From Carya illinoinensis (taxonomy: Eukaryota > Streptophyta > Magnoliopsida > Fagales > Juglandaceae), in the NCBI RefSeq assembly GCF_018687715.1, contig NC_056757.1:28687501-28751500 (forward strand): a DNA stretch of 64,000 nt. Reading direction: 5' to 3'. Under the pieces are notes generated by a model. It made no database searches. It was not told where the DNA came from and saw only the letters and a program-made list of their open reading frames with translations. A program made the position numbers and the translations under genes. Of the stretch, positions 24,964 through 36,371 are shown piece after piece; the stretch's first letter is position 1; each line of letters starts with the position of its first letter.

Positions 24964-26800
24964 CTACTGATCAAAAGGGTTCTCAAGTGAAAACAGGACC
25001 CCCAAAAAAAAAAAAAAAAAACCCGACGGGTTAACTGAAATTCGAACCATTTTACCATTGGTCTCAGCATCACCAAATTTGTCATTAGGTTAATAAGATT
25101 CTACCCCATTGATTATAAACAGTCTCAGATGTAGCCAGATTCCGATTTGGTGACATAAGATTGTTTTCATTGCTCTCTATTCTCTCTAAATAAAGAGATT
25201 GAATAGAAATAACCTCCATTTTCTGCTTATGTTGTTGGAGTCCTCTCTCATTATCCTATTCCAATTCTTATTATTTACCTGCTGAAAAAGTGAACATTTT
25301 CACTCTACACTTCTGCTAAACCTTTTGAGTGAAGCTCCACCGACAATTTTTTGTTCTTTTACATGATTTTTGGAGTGTGAGAAACATCTCTGAATTATAG
25401 GAAGAGTTTTACTGCTCTTCAAGATAGTATGTATTTGAGAAAGCAAACATATAGGGTTAGGGGGGGTAAAGGAATGGTGAGGTGTTTACGCAGCTGTTGA
25501 GGGGAATAATGCATGGTGGGGGATAGAAAGTGTCAGGGTCACACATTGGCAATTGCCAAGCTAGAGATGGGGTACCCGGTACCTACCCAATGCTTTTCTT
25601 TTCTTTTTTGTCTCCTTTCTCCTCTATGTGTGGAATTGAGGACCTATTTTTCACCAGGAAGGTGCATCCGTCACTATCAGTGGGCAGCAAGAAGATCTAT
25701 GAAATTTGGTAAAGAGGAAAGCTGCACTTTGGTTAAAGGTAGAAGGCCCACTAACCTTGATGAGACAAAATGGGGGATAAAAAATGTGGGTATCCACCAC
25801 AAAGAGGTGTGTGTATGTGTGAAAGAGAGAGTCTTCCCGGCCCACCATGTGGGTGATCTTATTCATTCAACAGGCCTACAGGTTTGTGGCAGAGCTGATT
25901 TTTTAGCTCTACAGCCCTACAGCTGATTTTTTAGCTTGCTAATCAAATGACCCAACATCTTCCATTGTTCTTTTTTCCCTTTCCTTTTGAAAGTGCAGTT
26001 GGTCCAAGTCCAGGGAAGAAGATGAAGAGTTGATGACAAAGAGTTTTGCTTAAGGAAGAGGAGGAAGAGTTGATAATAAAGAGTTTTTTTTTTTTTTTTT
26101 TGCTGTTTATAAATTGGTTCGTCAACTGGTAATTAATTTGACAGACTTTCATAAGTTTGTGTAGAATTTTTCAGATAGCATAATCTCAGCAGGAGGAAAA
26201 CCATACCCTTGCTAGGATGCAAGAAAGAAGACGAAAGAAAAAGAAAAATGGCAGCAAGTTGGCAGGAAAGTGAAGTGGATGGAGAGGTAGGGGTCAAAAA
26301 GAAGTGTGATTTGGGTAGGAAAGATGTAATAGATGAAGGAGAAGTTATATGCATAGCCACTATTTACTTTTACATTCTATATTTATAAATTTTTCATAAG
26401 GTGTAAAATTATTTTTCATAAAATATGTGGTGTATAACAATAAATAATAGTTGATGAGAATAATTTCTTTAAATATGGACCAGATGGTGGTGTCGTGTCA
26501 ACAATCACACTGATTGATGTAAGTGGTAGTAGTTGTAGTGATGCCACCAACGACAAGCAACTTGAAAAGTGAATGAAAATGATTCCCCTCTGCTTTTCTC
26601 GGTGTCTACGATTGTCGTTCATTGTCTGCTTAGATTATATATATGAACCTATCGTAAACTTAATAGATACCTATAAACAGGGAGCCAAGATTAGTAATCT
26701 GATGAATCAAAGTGCAAAACGAGGGAAGACAAATAGAGGTTCATGCACCAACAACACCTATCTATTAAGTATACGATAGGTTCATATATATATTTTTTGT
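24964..26800. other. Intergenic, no gene recognised
   Basis: Mixed composition with poly(A) at 25003-25021, GGGGTACCCGGTACC near 25570 and purine-rich stretches at 25990-26080 and 26200-26340. Short open frames exist but match nothing I know. A near-palindromic pair, ATATATATGAACCTATCGTA at about 26637-26656 and its reverse complement at about 26772-26791, encloses about 115 bp and may be a small foldback element. Confidence 0.4.
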
Positions 26801-26806
26801 TACGGT

Positions 26807-26962
26807 TAATGTTATATATCGTTATAGAGTGTATAAGTATCGCATAATATTTTTAAAATAGAGTGAGATTTATTATTAAAAAATTATTATTTTTTTTATA
26901 TAGATCTCATATTTAATAATTTTTTTAGAGGAATTACAAGCACTCTACAATTGTAAATTATC
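26807..26962. repeat. MITE-like element, family C copy
   Basis: Left end GTTATAGAGTGTATAAGTAT and right end AGCACTCTACAATTGTAAAT form imperfect inverted termini. The interior is AT-rich with TTATTATTAAAAAATT. Same family as 23924-24105 and 27163-27330. Confidence 0.6.
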
Positions 26963-26980
26963 ATTTTTTAAAAAGTTTAA

Positions 26981-27110
26981 GACTGCATTTAGTTGCTAAG
27001 ATCATCTCATACTAGTTCACTAATATTTACAAACTATTTACTATTAATTATAAATTATTTTATTATTATTCACAAATCATTTGAGATATTCTTAACATCC
27101 AAATATACCC
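26981..27110. repeat. MITE, family A, with TAA target duplication
   Basis: Left end GACTGCATTTAG, right end CCAAATATACCC, flanked by TAA at 26978-26980 and 27111-27113. The interior has ACAAACTATTTACTATTAAT like the other family members. A three-base TAA/TTA duplication fits a PIF/Harbinger (Tourist) MITE. Confidence 0.7.
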
Positions 27111-27162
27111 TAAGCTAAAAAAATTGACATGCATTCAACTATAGTTGAATATATAAAAAGAT

Positions 27163-27330
27163 AAATGATATGTACAATCATGAGTATGTAAGTTTCGTGT
27201 AATCATTTTGTAAGAAATAAATAAATATAGGATTCACATGAAAAGAAATTAATTTTTTAATAATAAATTTTATTTTTTTTAAGTGATTATATAATATTTA
27301 TATATTTCATAACTATACGTAATATTATGT
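27163..27330. repeat. MITE-like element, family C copy
   Basis: Begins AAATGATATGTACAATCATG, includes AAGTTTCGTGTAATCATTTT and AAATTAATTTTTTAATAATA, and ends TATACGTAATATTATG. Block order matches 23924-24105. Confidence 0.6.
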
Positions 27331-28426
27331 TTTTATAAGTTAAATTGTGACTCGAAAAATGTGAAACTCATCACTTGGCGTAATGAGAAATGACCAACCT
27401 GAAATCTACCCTTTTTAATGAGCAAAATCCACAAAATTATCGGGCCATTCTAATTGGATACGATTTCTCCATTCATTGGAGAAACTGAGCTGATTAAAGT
27501 GGGCTTTATGTATTACAAAATAAAAAACACAGGCCCCAGCCAGGCCTTGCCAGCCCAGCCCAACCCAGCCAAGCCAGGAGCAGCCTCCTCAATAGACTCA
27601 TCTGTATGGCTCGGTCCTAGCGTTTTTGTTCTCCACAACTGTTATGGAATTCATAAGGAAAAATTATATTATTTTTGGAAAAAACAAAATTTTACGCTTT
27701 TTAAAATAATATTTTAATTTTTTTCAATCTTAATAATAATCTTTTAAACGGATAAAAATTGTGATAGTTCAGTAATTTATATTAATCCACAAATTATCAG
27801 GAATTAAAAAAAAATATTAATAGTTCAAGAATGCAATTAATAATTTAATATAAAAATCTATCTTTTGATCACAAGTGCACGTGGCTTCATCAAGCTTCTC
27901 TAACGGGGGGGCCAGGCCGGGATAGGCCTCCAATTTTGGCATAATTAAATATGGTCGACGTCGTTTTGTGGACATGTTGGCGAAAGAGATGGATCAAAAG
28001 TTGGAAAGGTGCACGAGTCAATGATCACGATTCACGACCTATACCAGCCTTAGCTAGCTTCAACAAAAGTTAAAAACTAAAAAGCTGGCAGCAGCCATTT
28101 GATTGATAGAAGTTTGTGATCAGCCTATATAACGTGTAGGAGAATAATGTTAGATACATTTTTTAAAAATAAATATGATTTATAATTAAAAAATTATATT
28201 TATTATTTTCAATATCAAATATAAATATATGATTTGTTATTTTTAATATTTTATTTAAATATACATATTGATGTATAAATATAAATATTTAAATAAAAAG
28301 ATAAAAATAATAAATTATTTTTTAATGTATAGTATAAAAATTATAAGTAATATTTTTAAAAAATTAATTGTTTATAGATTATCGCTATGTACAGTCGTCG
28401 TCTAATCACGGTATATTAATATTGAG
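27331..28426. other. Intergenic, no gene recognised
   Basis: A short C-rich patch at 27530-27600 (repeated CCAGCC-like words) and otherwise AT-rich spacer. No coding frame of note. Confidence 0.4.
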
Positions 28427-28592
28427 TTTCGTTATATACAAATACAGTCGCATACTAATCTGTGTATCAATACTGATTCGTTCATATTTAAAATTTAAAT
28501 TAACACTATTTTCAATAAAATCTACTTTTTAACTAATCACATCACATTGATATACAAATTAGTACATAATTATACTTGCAACTATATTTCTC
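28427..28592. repeat. MITE-like element, family B copy 2
   Basis: Matches 2274-2439 along its full length with scattered substitutions. See copy 1 for shared blocks. Confidence 0.7.
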
Positions 28593-28856
28593 CATTAATA
28601 TTTGGCATGTCTAGGTCCCACGTCCTATAGAGAAAAAATAAATAAATAAAAAAGAAAGATAGATATACTCGATTCGCTCTCTCTCTCTCTCTCTGTGATA
28701 GTAGAAATCATTTTTGTCACAATTTCCGGCTGATTTCTAAGAAGGAATCACCATCCTCGTCTCCAAGCACCAAAGCGGTACATAGAGCGGGACTTTTTCA
28801 AGTATGGATTTAGAGATTTTGAGCATTTGGGGGCGAAAAAGATGTGGGAACGTCTG

Positions 28857-28892
<36 letters not shown>
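28857..28892. repeat. (AT)n microsatellite
   Basis: AT dinucleotide run with one TTT interruption. A short (CT)n run lies upstream at 28677-28694. Confidence 0.85.
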
Positions 28893-28893
<1 letters not shown>

Positions 28894-28995
28894 TGTAAGG
28901 AAAAAAATGTGGGAAACTCTAATGTTTGTTTTCGAAATGCATTTGGTTAAACCCAAAAGCTGTTCTTCTTTTCTTCAGTCTTTGGTGTCCTCTCC

Positions 28996-29307
28996 AGCTT
29001 TTTAATCTGAGAGGGAAAAAAAAAAAAAAATTCACATCAGTGAATAAGCAAAACCCATAACAAGAACGATGGAGTCGATGGGGACCATGTGAGGAGAAGA
29101 AAGAGAGGAGTTATCTCTCTGCTTTTGTACCACAACCATGCTTGAGTAGCTTGGAGCTGAGGCCAACTTTTTAATCTGAGAGAAAGAAGAAAAAAAACAA
29201 AATCACAGCAATGAACAAGCAAAACCCATTAAAAGAGAATTAGAGAAAGATATTGGAGACATTGGATGGACCTCGTGGAGAGAAGAAAGATAGAAGTTAT
29301 CTCCATG
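28996..29307. repeat. Imperfect tandem duplication, unit about 170 bp
   Basis: CTTTTTAATCTGAGAG begins both units (near 28998 and 29167). AAGCAAAACCCAT, the GGA...GTGGAGAGAAGAAAGA stretch and GTTATCTC follow in order in both. The second unit is interrupted after GTTATCTCCATG by the insertion at 29308-29718 and resumes at 29719. Confidence 0.7.
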
Positions 29308-29718
29308 GGTGTAATCGGTTTGGAAGGGTCACGGAGCGAAAATTTCGGTCTATCATTTTGCTGGACTAGACCGTTAGTTATCAGTCCATTTGGTCCATGA
29401 ATATTTTGCCTATTTTTTCTTTTTTTGACACAAAATTAATTAAAAAAATTAATTAAATTAGCAAAATTAAAATTAAGTGATCTCTTTAACATGTTATATA
29501 TAGTTAATGAATATTAAATAATTTTATTGTATATATGGTCAATTGTAATCCTTTGGATGAAAATTATATAATTATTTTATACAACTACTATATAAAATAA
29601 TATATATTCGGTCAGCCTCGGTTTGGTCCTATCTAAAAAAACCACACCTCGAGATCGACCAATAAGACTATCGGTCTCGTTGGTTTTTCTGGTCCGGATG
29701 GATAGTCTTACAACCATT
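29308..29718. mobile_element. Short non-autonomous element inserted in the tandem duplication
   Basis: Flanked by GTTATCTCCATG (29296-29307) and GTTATCTCTATG (29719-29730), a 12-bp match with one difference. The neighbouring duplicate unit (near 29110) is uninterrupted at the same place, so the empty-site structure is visible. The interior carries CGGTTTGG, CTAGACCG, TCGGTCTCG and CTGGTCCGGA words and an AT-rich middle. No coding frame. The ends GGTGTAA and TTACAACC are weakly inverted. Confidence 0.65.
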
Positions 29719-29730
29719 GTTATCTCTATG

Positions 29731-30258
29731 CTTTTGCACTATTTACTCATTTTTTTAAAAAATAATTAAGAATGAATTGTGCTTGTACAATTTATGATTA
29801 CAAATATCATTTCTCATACTTTAATAAGAAGCTGTTTATCATGTTCGAATAACCAATTTCAGTCTTGCTTCTTTCTATATTAATTAACAACGGTGAAAAG
29901 AATCTTAGATTTACACATAAATCTTATAAAAACAAGTTTATAAATTAGTAAGTTCCAACTTTAAATAAATGTTTTAGTCACAAAAAAAACTTTACAAAAG
30001 TAATTAAATGACAAACTGAGCACATGTTTTGACGTACCATATCAAATTATAATAACAAGAACAGTAATCTAATGTACCATAGTTGTCAAGTTTTTTACTT
30101 TATAATAACAAGAACAATAATATAATGTATCATATCAAATTATGCGCATCATGAATTTGTAAGTTGTCTTTTATAATATCTCTCTATAAACTAAATTAAT
30201 ATGTTCTTTAACAATATAGACTATTGAGGGACTTAATTAGTTTGAGGATTATAATACT
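29731..30258. other. Intergenic spacer
   Basis: AT-rich with partial copies of dispersed AT-rich repeats, including TATAATAACAAGAACA twice near 30048 and 30101. No gene. Confidence 0.4.
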
Positions 30259-30263
30259 AGTCA

Positions 30264-30834
30264 TGTTGGGATAGAATTGACATGATCCAGCCCATTGCTA
30301 AAATAATGGAAGAGGTAAAGTCTGAGTATTTAGCTATTATGGATAAAGTTAAGAAGAGATAAGATAAATTGACTTAGACTCCTAAAATGAAAGATACTCA
30401 AACTTTTAAAAGAAAAATGTTTCGTAAGGTAAGTTAGACTCAATAACTCTAAGGAAATAGACCTCTTTATAAGGAGGAGATCTCTACATATAGGATAGAC
30501 TCTCCACACAATCGAAGCTTCCTACGCTTAAACTCCACCACACATAGGGAAGATCCTAAATTTCTCTATTGTAATGTGAGATATATGAGACCATGAGAGA
30601 TTGCTAAATCACCAATTATAATGGATTTCACCCCCAAATAACCCCGTTGATGTAGGCATTATGTTGAACCACTTAAATCCATGTGTCTCTCTTTATTTAT
30701 TTTTATTTGTTTATTTATTATTTATTTCATGAATGAATATGAAGAATACCGTATCCACACCTAAATCTTCAACGTGGGTTGTGAATCATTCTTTTCTCCC
30801 TTCCAGTTTGTTATGCAAATTTAAGGCATTAATG
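30264..30834 (+). repeat. 5' LTR
   Basis: About 571 bp, aligned throughout with 35123-35691, sharing GATAGAATTGA, AGGAAATAGA, GGAGATCTC-like blocks and TTTATTTATTTTTATTT near the 3' end. Its terminal bases read TG where the other LTR has CA. Confidence 0.85.
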
Positions 30835-31179
30835 GTTGGCATTGTATGTGGGATCAATTTCTTTTTATTCTTAAAGCCGGAAATGAGTGTATGAGAATTC
30901 CACGACTCAAGAGATTGTCTCTAGGAGCTAGATAAGTTTTCCTTATCAAATCAACTATTTTCATGTTTTTTTTTATTTAATTAATACTTTTATGCAAAAA
31001 GAAAGAAAAAGAAATGGAGTGTGTGCAACAGACATATACTATACTTGCAGGCCACATGTGATGATACAAAAAAAGAGAGGAAGATTAAACTGGTGGAGTG
31101 CATGGCATGCATTATGCATTCAATAGATGCATTGTGCATGCCATGCACAGTGTGCATAACGGGTGCGCAGCGTCCATTT

Positions 31180-32620
31180 TTTTTTTCATTGTGTAGATCG
31201 CAGGACTTGCAACCACCACCCCCATAGCGTGATGGGGTTTGGTGCTAGATCGCATGGCGGAGATGCCACGACAACAGAGCCCTTAATCGGCCGCTCACCG
31301 TAGTGGCACATTGTGCATGCCTTGCACAGGGCGGGCAAAGACCAACAAGTTTCTAGAGGCCTACATATCGGCGCCCGTGAGTTTCCAGAGTCACCACTAG
31401 CCACCACCCACATTGTCGTCGATTTTTGTTGCTAAAGGGGTAGTTCCTAGATGCCAGAAGCCAATAAGGTCGAGCACAGTGCTGCGGGCAGAGGATGCAC
31501 ATTCTTGTGCACCCCAAAGGTCCACCCACTGGCCGCCACCTAGCATGCCGGGGCTTTCTGTCGTCGACAAGAAGGTCCCTGACCATATTGCTTGTGCTTG
31601 TCATCACCCCTCGCCACCATCACCAAAGCTCACCGTAAGAGCCTCTCAATGGTGATGCCACAATGTACTTGCTAGCCCAGTCCAACCGTGAGCTAGTGAT
31701 GCCACCCAAGGCAATGTTGTGAACCTCTAGCGCTGTTTGTAGCCTTACGGTGATCCTCACTCACTAGCCGAGTCTGCCGTAAAGTTCCGCATAACTGTCA
31801 CCATAACACACCACTGTATGACTAACATGACCCTTGGTCCTCGGCTATGAAAGCTCCTTCTAGCAGTTTCACATCGCTGTGAGCCTGTGAGGCCCCCAGC
31901 TGCTGCCGCCCAACTCGCTAGTGTGCTTTGTCGCCATCGTGGCACCATCGCACTCCTCGTCACCATGTTGCACCTCGCCCAGCCTCATTGTTACTAAGGT
32001 TGTTCGCCACGTACAAGAGAAACCTCGCCACCCTAAAGTTGCATCTGGAAAGCCATGGCCCGCCACCACAAAGTTGCTCACAATGGGAACTAGCTGAGCT
32101 ACTGCCCACAGTGGGTAGAAACATTCTCGCCCTTCAAACTGAGCAGACAAATGGAGATGAGTCCGTCCCACAATGTGGAAGCATCTCAGCACAAAACGTT
32201 GCTCACCACTGATAGAGAAGATTGCCGCCATCACCTTTGCTCACCCAAATAAGTATTTCTCGCCCAAAGTAGATATTTTTTGTCACACTTATTTGATCGC
32301 CATAGCTGGTACTTATCGACTAAAGGTACTCACTCGCCCCCCTTGTGATGGGCAACAAGTTCCTAACCTTGCAATGTACCCAAGAAGCTAGCTTGCCACC
32401 ATTTGGTTATAAACAAATTTAGGTGAGCTGCACGCAGAGAAAGCTAGCTCGTCACCCTCATGGTGGGAAATGAATCCCTGGCGATAGGCAGACATCAAAT
32501 TCCTCATCGAGCCACGAAACGAAGCCATTTCATCCACGGGAAGCAATGAGTCCACCAACAAGTTCAACTTGAGCAAGAATGGGGCTAACCCATGGGTGCC
32601 AACAATCATGAATACTTAGA
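31180..32620. other. GC-rich interior segment of the LTR element
   Basis: About 1.4 kb noticeably richer in G and C than the surroundings, with many short open frames on both strands but none long or recognisable. CATGGCATGCATTATGCATT and related palindromic words precede it (31098-31160). I regard it as decayed retroelement internal sequence, not a host gene. Confidence 0.5.
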
Positions 32621-33072
32621 TGAAAAGCACAAGTAAAGCAAAGAAGATACACAAACAGGAAAATCACAAAAAAATAATAAGATATTTTAATTTTATGTAC
32701 ACTAAAGAATTTGATTTTTGGAGGTTTTCCTCCACAAAACTCTTCAAGGTTTCACGAGAATTTGAGTGGCTACACGCTTGGGAGACATACTTCACTAAAA
32801 ATCACCCATGTGGTTCGAAACACCTACTATGAAGCTCATCTCGAGCATTGCTCAGGCATTTCAAGTTGGTGTCATCAAAATAGACTTCTCGATATTGTGG
32901 GCACCTTGGACACTCATCATGCTCTAGCGAAATGGCTCAGATTTACAAGTCTCAAACTTGTAATTTGTGTTAAACTTACATATTTGATTTTTGGTGAAAA
33001 CCTCTCAGAACATGCGAACTCTGCCTCATGCGATCGAGCCCAACCTCATACCACAATAGTGCGGTTGAGCAT

Positions 33073-33340
33073 CCCCAAACACCAATAATGAGTCCAAAAA
33101 ATTCACGATGACCAAATGGACATACAGGTCAAAAGACCTGGCGACCCCTCAAACACCAATATCGAGTTTCAAAAACTTGTGGTGACCAAATGGGCATGTA
33201 GGTCAAAAGACACCGCGACACCCCAAACACCAACGATGAGTCCAAAAACTCACGATGAACAAATAGGCACATAGGTCAGAAGACATTGCAACCTCCAAAA
33301 TACCAATGCTGAGTCCAAAAACTCGCGGTGACCAAAAGGG
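33073..33340. repeat. Minisatellite, unit about 72 bp, left part
   Basis: Four units start at about 33073, 33145, 33221 and 33292. Each has CCCAAACACCAATAATGAGT-like, CCAAAAACTC and GGTCAAAAGAC words in the same order. The array stops at a hAT-like insertion and continues at 34139. Confidence 0.85.
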
Positions 33341-33348
33341 AGTGCAAT

Positions 33349-34130
33349 CAAAGTTTTGAATACCGTACCGGAGGCTGTACTGGTTAAGGCACTAGAAAGA
33401 AATATTTCGATACCGATACCGTTTCATGTACCGTTTCAGAATAGTCTATACATGTATAAATTATATAAATATACATAAACTATATTCTAAAATAATAATA
33501 AAATAAATCATAAACTCAATAATACTACTTCTCAATACAAGTCTTAAATTTTAACAATACACATACTTGTAAAGTAAAATTAAATAAATCTAAATCTAGC
33601 TATTAAAATAAAAGCACTCATCTTGAAATCACATAAAAAATAAAAAATAAAACTACCAACTAAAATAAATAATAAAAAAAATTGATCACATAAAACAATA
33701 ATAAATTCAAAACTTTCAAAATGAGGTGACCATTTTAAACATTATCTATATCTATTGATCTCAATGAGGTGTAGGCGTGCAGTAACGTAATGGTCCATTA
33801 GTCCTTTTAGTTTTTATTTTTATATTCGCAAAACGAGGTACAGTCTGGCAGATGCCAGTAACATAACTGTCCTTTCTACATTTCTACTGCTCTGACTACG
33901 AAAATGCCCCTACCATTCTACCAAAATCACAAAAATGTTTGAATCACTCAATGGCCAACTCCTGTTATGTGTATAGACCGAAATGGACATTTAGGCCAAA
34001 ATCAGAAATACCGACCGGTACCGGCCAAAACACACTGGTACGAAGTAGGCCCATTCTCTGTACTAGAAATTGTTTCGGTATGCTATATTTTAGTCATATC
34101 GGTCACTACGATACGAAATTTGAAACTTTG
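33349..34130. mobile_element. hAT-like non-autonomous element, copy 1, splitting the minisatellite
   Basis: Ends CAAAGTTT...AAACTTTG are perfect inverted 8-mers. Subterminal TGAATACCGTACCGG and ACGATACGAAATTTG recur, inverted, at the ends of the copy at 48531-49000. Flanked by AGTGCAAT (33341-33348) and AGTGTAGT (34131-34138), a diverged 8-bp target duplication. The interior is AT-rich with no transposase. Confidence 0.75.
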
Positions 34131-34138
34131 AGTGTAGT

Positions 34139-34370
34139 TTAGAAAACCCTGCGAACACCAATGACAAATCCAAAAACTCATGTAACCAAATAGGCGCACA
34201 AGTCAAAACATCTCACGATCCCCCAAACACCAATAATGAGTTTAAAAACTCGCGGTGACCAGGACGTGTAGGCCAGAAGACCCTGCAACCCTCTAAACAC
34301 CAAAGATAAGTCCAAAGACTTATGGTGAAAAGGGCACGAAAGTCATAAAACCCTAAGACCCTCGCCATCA
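34139..34370. repeat. Minisatellite, right part
   Basis: Three more, more diverged, units of the same 72-bp repeat (CGAACACCAATGACAAATCC, CCAAACACCAATAATGAGTT, CTAAACACCAAAGATAAGTC) continue the array seen at 33073-33340. Confidence 0.8.
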
Positions 34371-35122
34371 AAACAAGCAGGAAAGGTTAGGGGTGGCCTG
34401 ACCCCACTCACACCTCATTGAGAGTCAATAGGCAGGACAAGTCAACAGACTGCCTGACCTCCCTTGTGACGAGCCGACATGTGGGAAAAGTTAAGGACTG
34501 CCCAACCTCCCAAGAGCCCTACAGGCAGGCAGCTCTCTGGACTACCCGACCCCTCTTACTTGGACAACGATATAAGCACAACATCTTCCCCAGCAAATAC
34601 TGAGTGTTTACGTTCGCACCGCAACTGTTGCTAGCGGGTTACCTTCTGGAGCGAGCTATTGAGCTCCACAACTACCTCACGTGGGTTTCCTTCAAGAACA
34701 AGTTGACGTGCTCAGCAATCGCCTAATGTGGACCTAGGGAGTCTATGGGTTTCCTGACCACTTAAGTACGAGTAACTACAAATAAACTCTAACATCAATG
34801 CCAAAATGGGAACATTAAATGACGATTTACACCAAGGGACATAAAATCTACTACTACCAATAGTAGTACATCTGCTGCTGAAGCCGAGCTCCACGCTCGC
34901 ACCTAATGCAGACGAGGTTATCTCTCACCCAAGCTGAGCTCCATGCTCGCCACTATCGTGGTCGAGTACATACCCAGCCTATTTCTCTAAGTTGAACTCT
35001 TCACTGTTTAGCAAAAAACAAACAAGAAAACCAATGACCCACTTTTGAAATTTATATGTTCTAACTTCAATATTCTCAAGGCCTTCTTATTGAGCAAATT
35101 AACCTTAAGAGTCGTGGGCAAT

Positions 35123-35691
35123 TGTTGGGATAGAATTGACCAGATCCAGCCCATCGCTAAAAATAAGGAAAGAGATAAAGTCGAGTATTTATCCATTAGG
35201 AATAAAGCCAAAAAGAGATAAGACAAGTTGACTCAGACTCTTAAAATGAAAGACACTCAAACTTTTAAAAATAAAAGGTTTCACAAGGCAAGTTAGACTC
35301 AATCACTCCAAGGAAATAGATCTCTATATGAGGAAGAGATCTCCACAAATCTGACAGGCTCTTTACATAGAAGTTTCTTACGCACAAACTCCATCACACA
35401 TAATGACTCCAAATGATATTTCCTAAATTTTTTCATTGTATTGTGAGATCATGAGAGATTATAAAATCATCCATTATAGTGAATTTTTCTTCCAAATAAC
35501 TCATGGAGGTAGGCATTATGCCGAACTATGTAAATTCCCTTGTCTTTATTTATTTATTTTTATTTACTTACTTATTATTTATTTCATGGATAAATACGAA
35601 GAATACCATATCGACGTTCGAATAATCAACGTGGGCCGGAGATCATTTTTTCCTCCCTTCTAATCTGTAATGTAAATTTAAGACATTAACA
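35123..35691 (+). repeat. 3' LTR
   Basis: About 569 bp with TG...CA ends (TGTTGGG...TTAACA), followed by the AGTCA target duplication. Pairs with 30264-30834. Confidence 0.87.
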
Positions 35692-35696
35692 AGTCA

Positions 35697-36340
35697 TGAC
35701 CTTAGTTATTACGAATAAATAGTTGATATGGTTTTTTTTTTTTTAATTTTTTCTAAGTAAACAAATTATAGATATATTTAATGGTTACACGATACAATAA
35801 TAAAGAGGGTGAGAGGCCTCAACAGTCATCCGAAATAAAGAAATACAATACAAGAAAAAAAGAGAGATATGGCTGGAGCCAATGATTTGACTCATGACTT
35901 GACTCCGCCCATATCACACAAGGAGAAGTCCTTTAAGCAGTTTTGATACAGATTGAAATTGATCTATAGGACTGCCACTGAAAATCGCAGTGAAGTAATG
36001 TGTGCTGCATTAATTTGATATGTTTTATATGGAAAACGGTCTGTAGGACCGTAAATAGTTGACATGTTTGCGTGTTTGTTTCTAGGGTATTTGATTGTTT
36101 TAATTATATATATTGGTTGTTGAAAGCATTTAATGTCTTGAATTATTGTTTCACTCATGTTGATCAGTTGTTGAGGGTCTTAAGACCCTTCTGAAACTGT
36201 TAGTAAATAGTAATGTTGGCACAGAAATGGATCCCGATAGCGCTCTTATTTACAGCAGGTGGGAGAGTCGTCATATTTATGCAAATTACGAAAAAAAAGA
36301 TAATAATAATTTGGAAACTCATTTCTTGACAAAAGAAAGG

Positions 36341-36371
<31 letters not shown>

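Larger units (their letters stand above)
30264..35691 (+). mobile_element. Non-autonomous LTR retrotransposon (Ty3-like, LARD-type)
   Basis: Two long direct repeats begin TGTTGGGATAGAATTGA (30264 and 35123). The 3' copy ends TTAACA at 35691. The element is flanked by 5-bp duplications AGTCA at 30259-30263 and 35692-35696. TTGGCATTGTATGTGGGA directly after the 5' LTR resembles the primer-binding region of many plant Ty3 elements. The 4.3-kb interior has no gag, protease, RT or integrase that I can recognise, so it must have depended on another element. The LTRs differ by many substitutions and indels, so the insertion is old. The orientation is inferred from the primer-binding-like side. Confidence 0.85.

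Noticed and set aside
25513..25926. Plus-strand frame of 137 codons
   Set aside because: No recognisable domain, low-complexity flanks and no splice or promoter context; kept only as an unassigned spacer.
31021..32609. Many overlapping short open frames in the GC-rich block
   Set aside because: Frames occur on both strands and are short, with no family resemblance or splice logic; composition alone explains them.
33073..34370. Regularly spaced repeats resembling a CRISPR array
   Set aside because: The whole 72-bp unit repeats, with no constant repeat plus unique spacer pattern; it is a plant minisatellite inside an LTR element.
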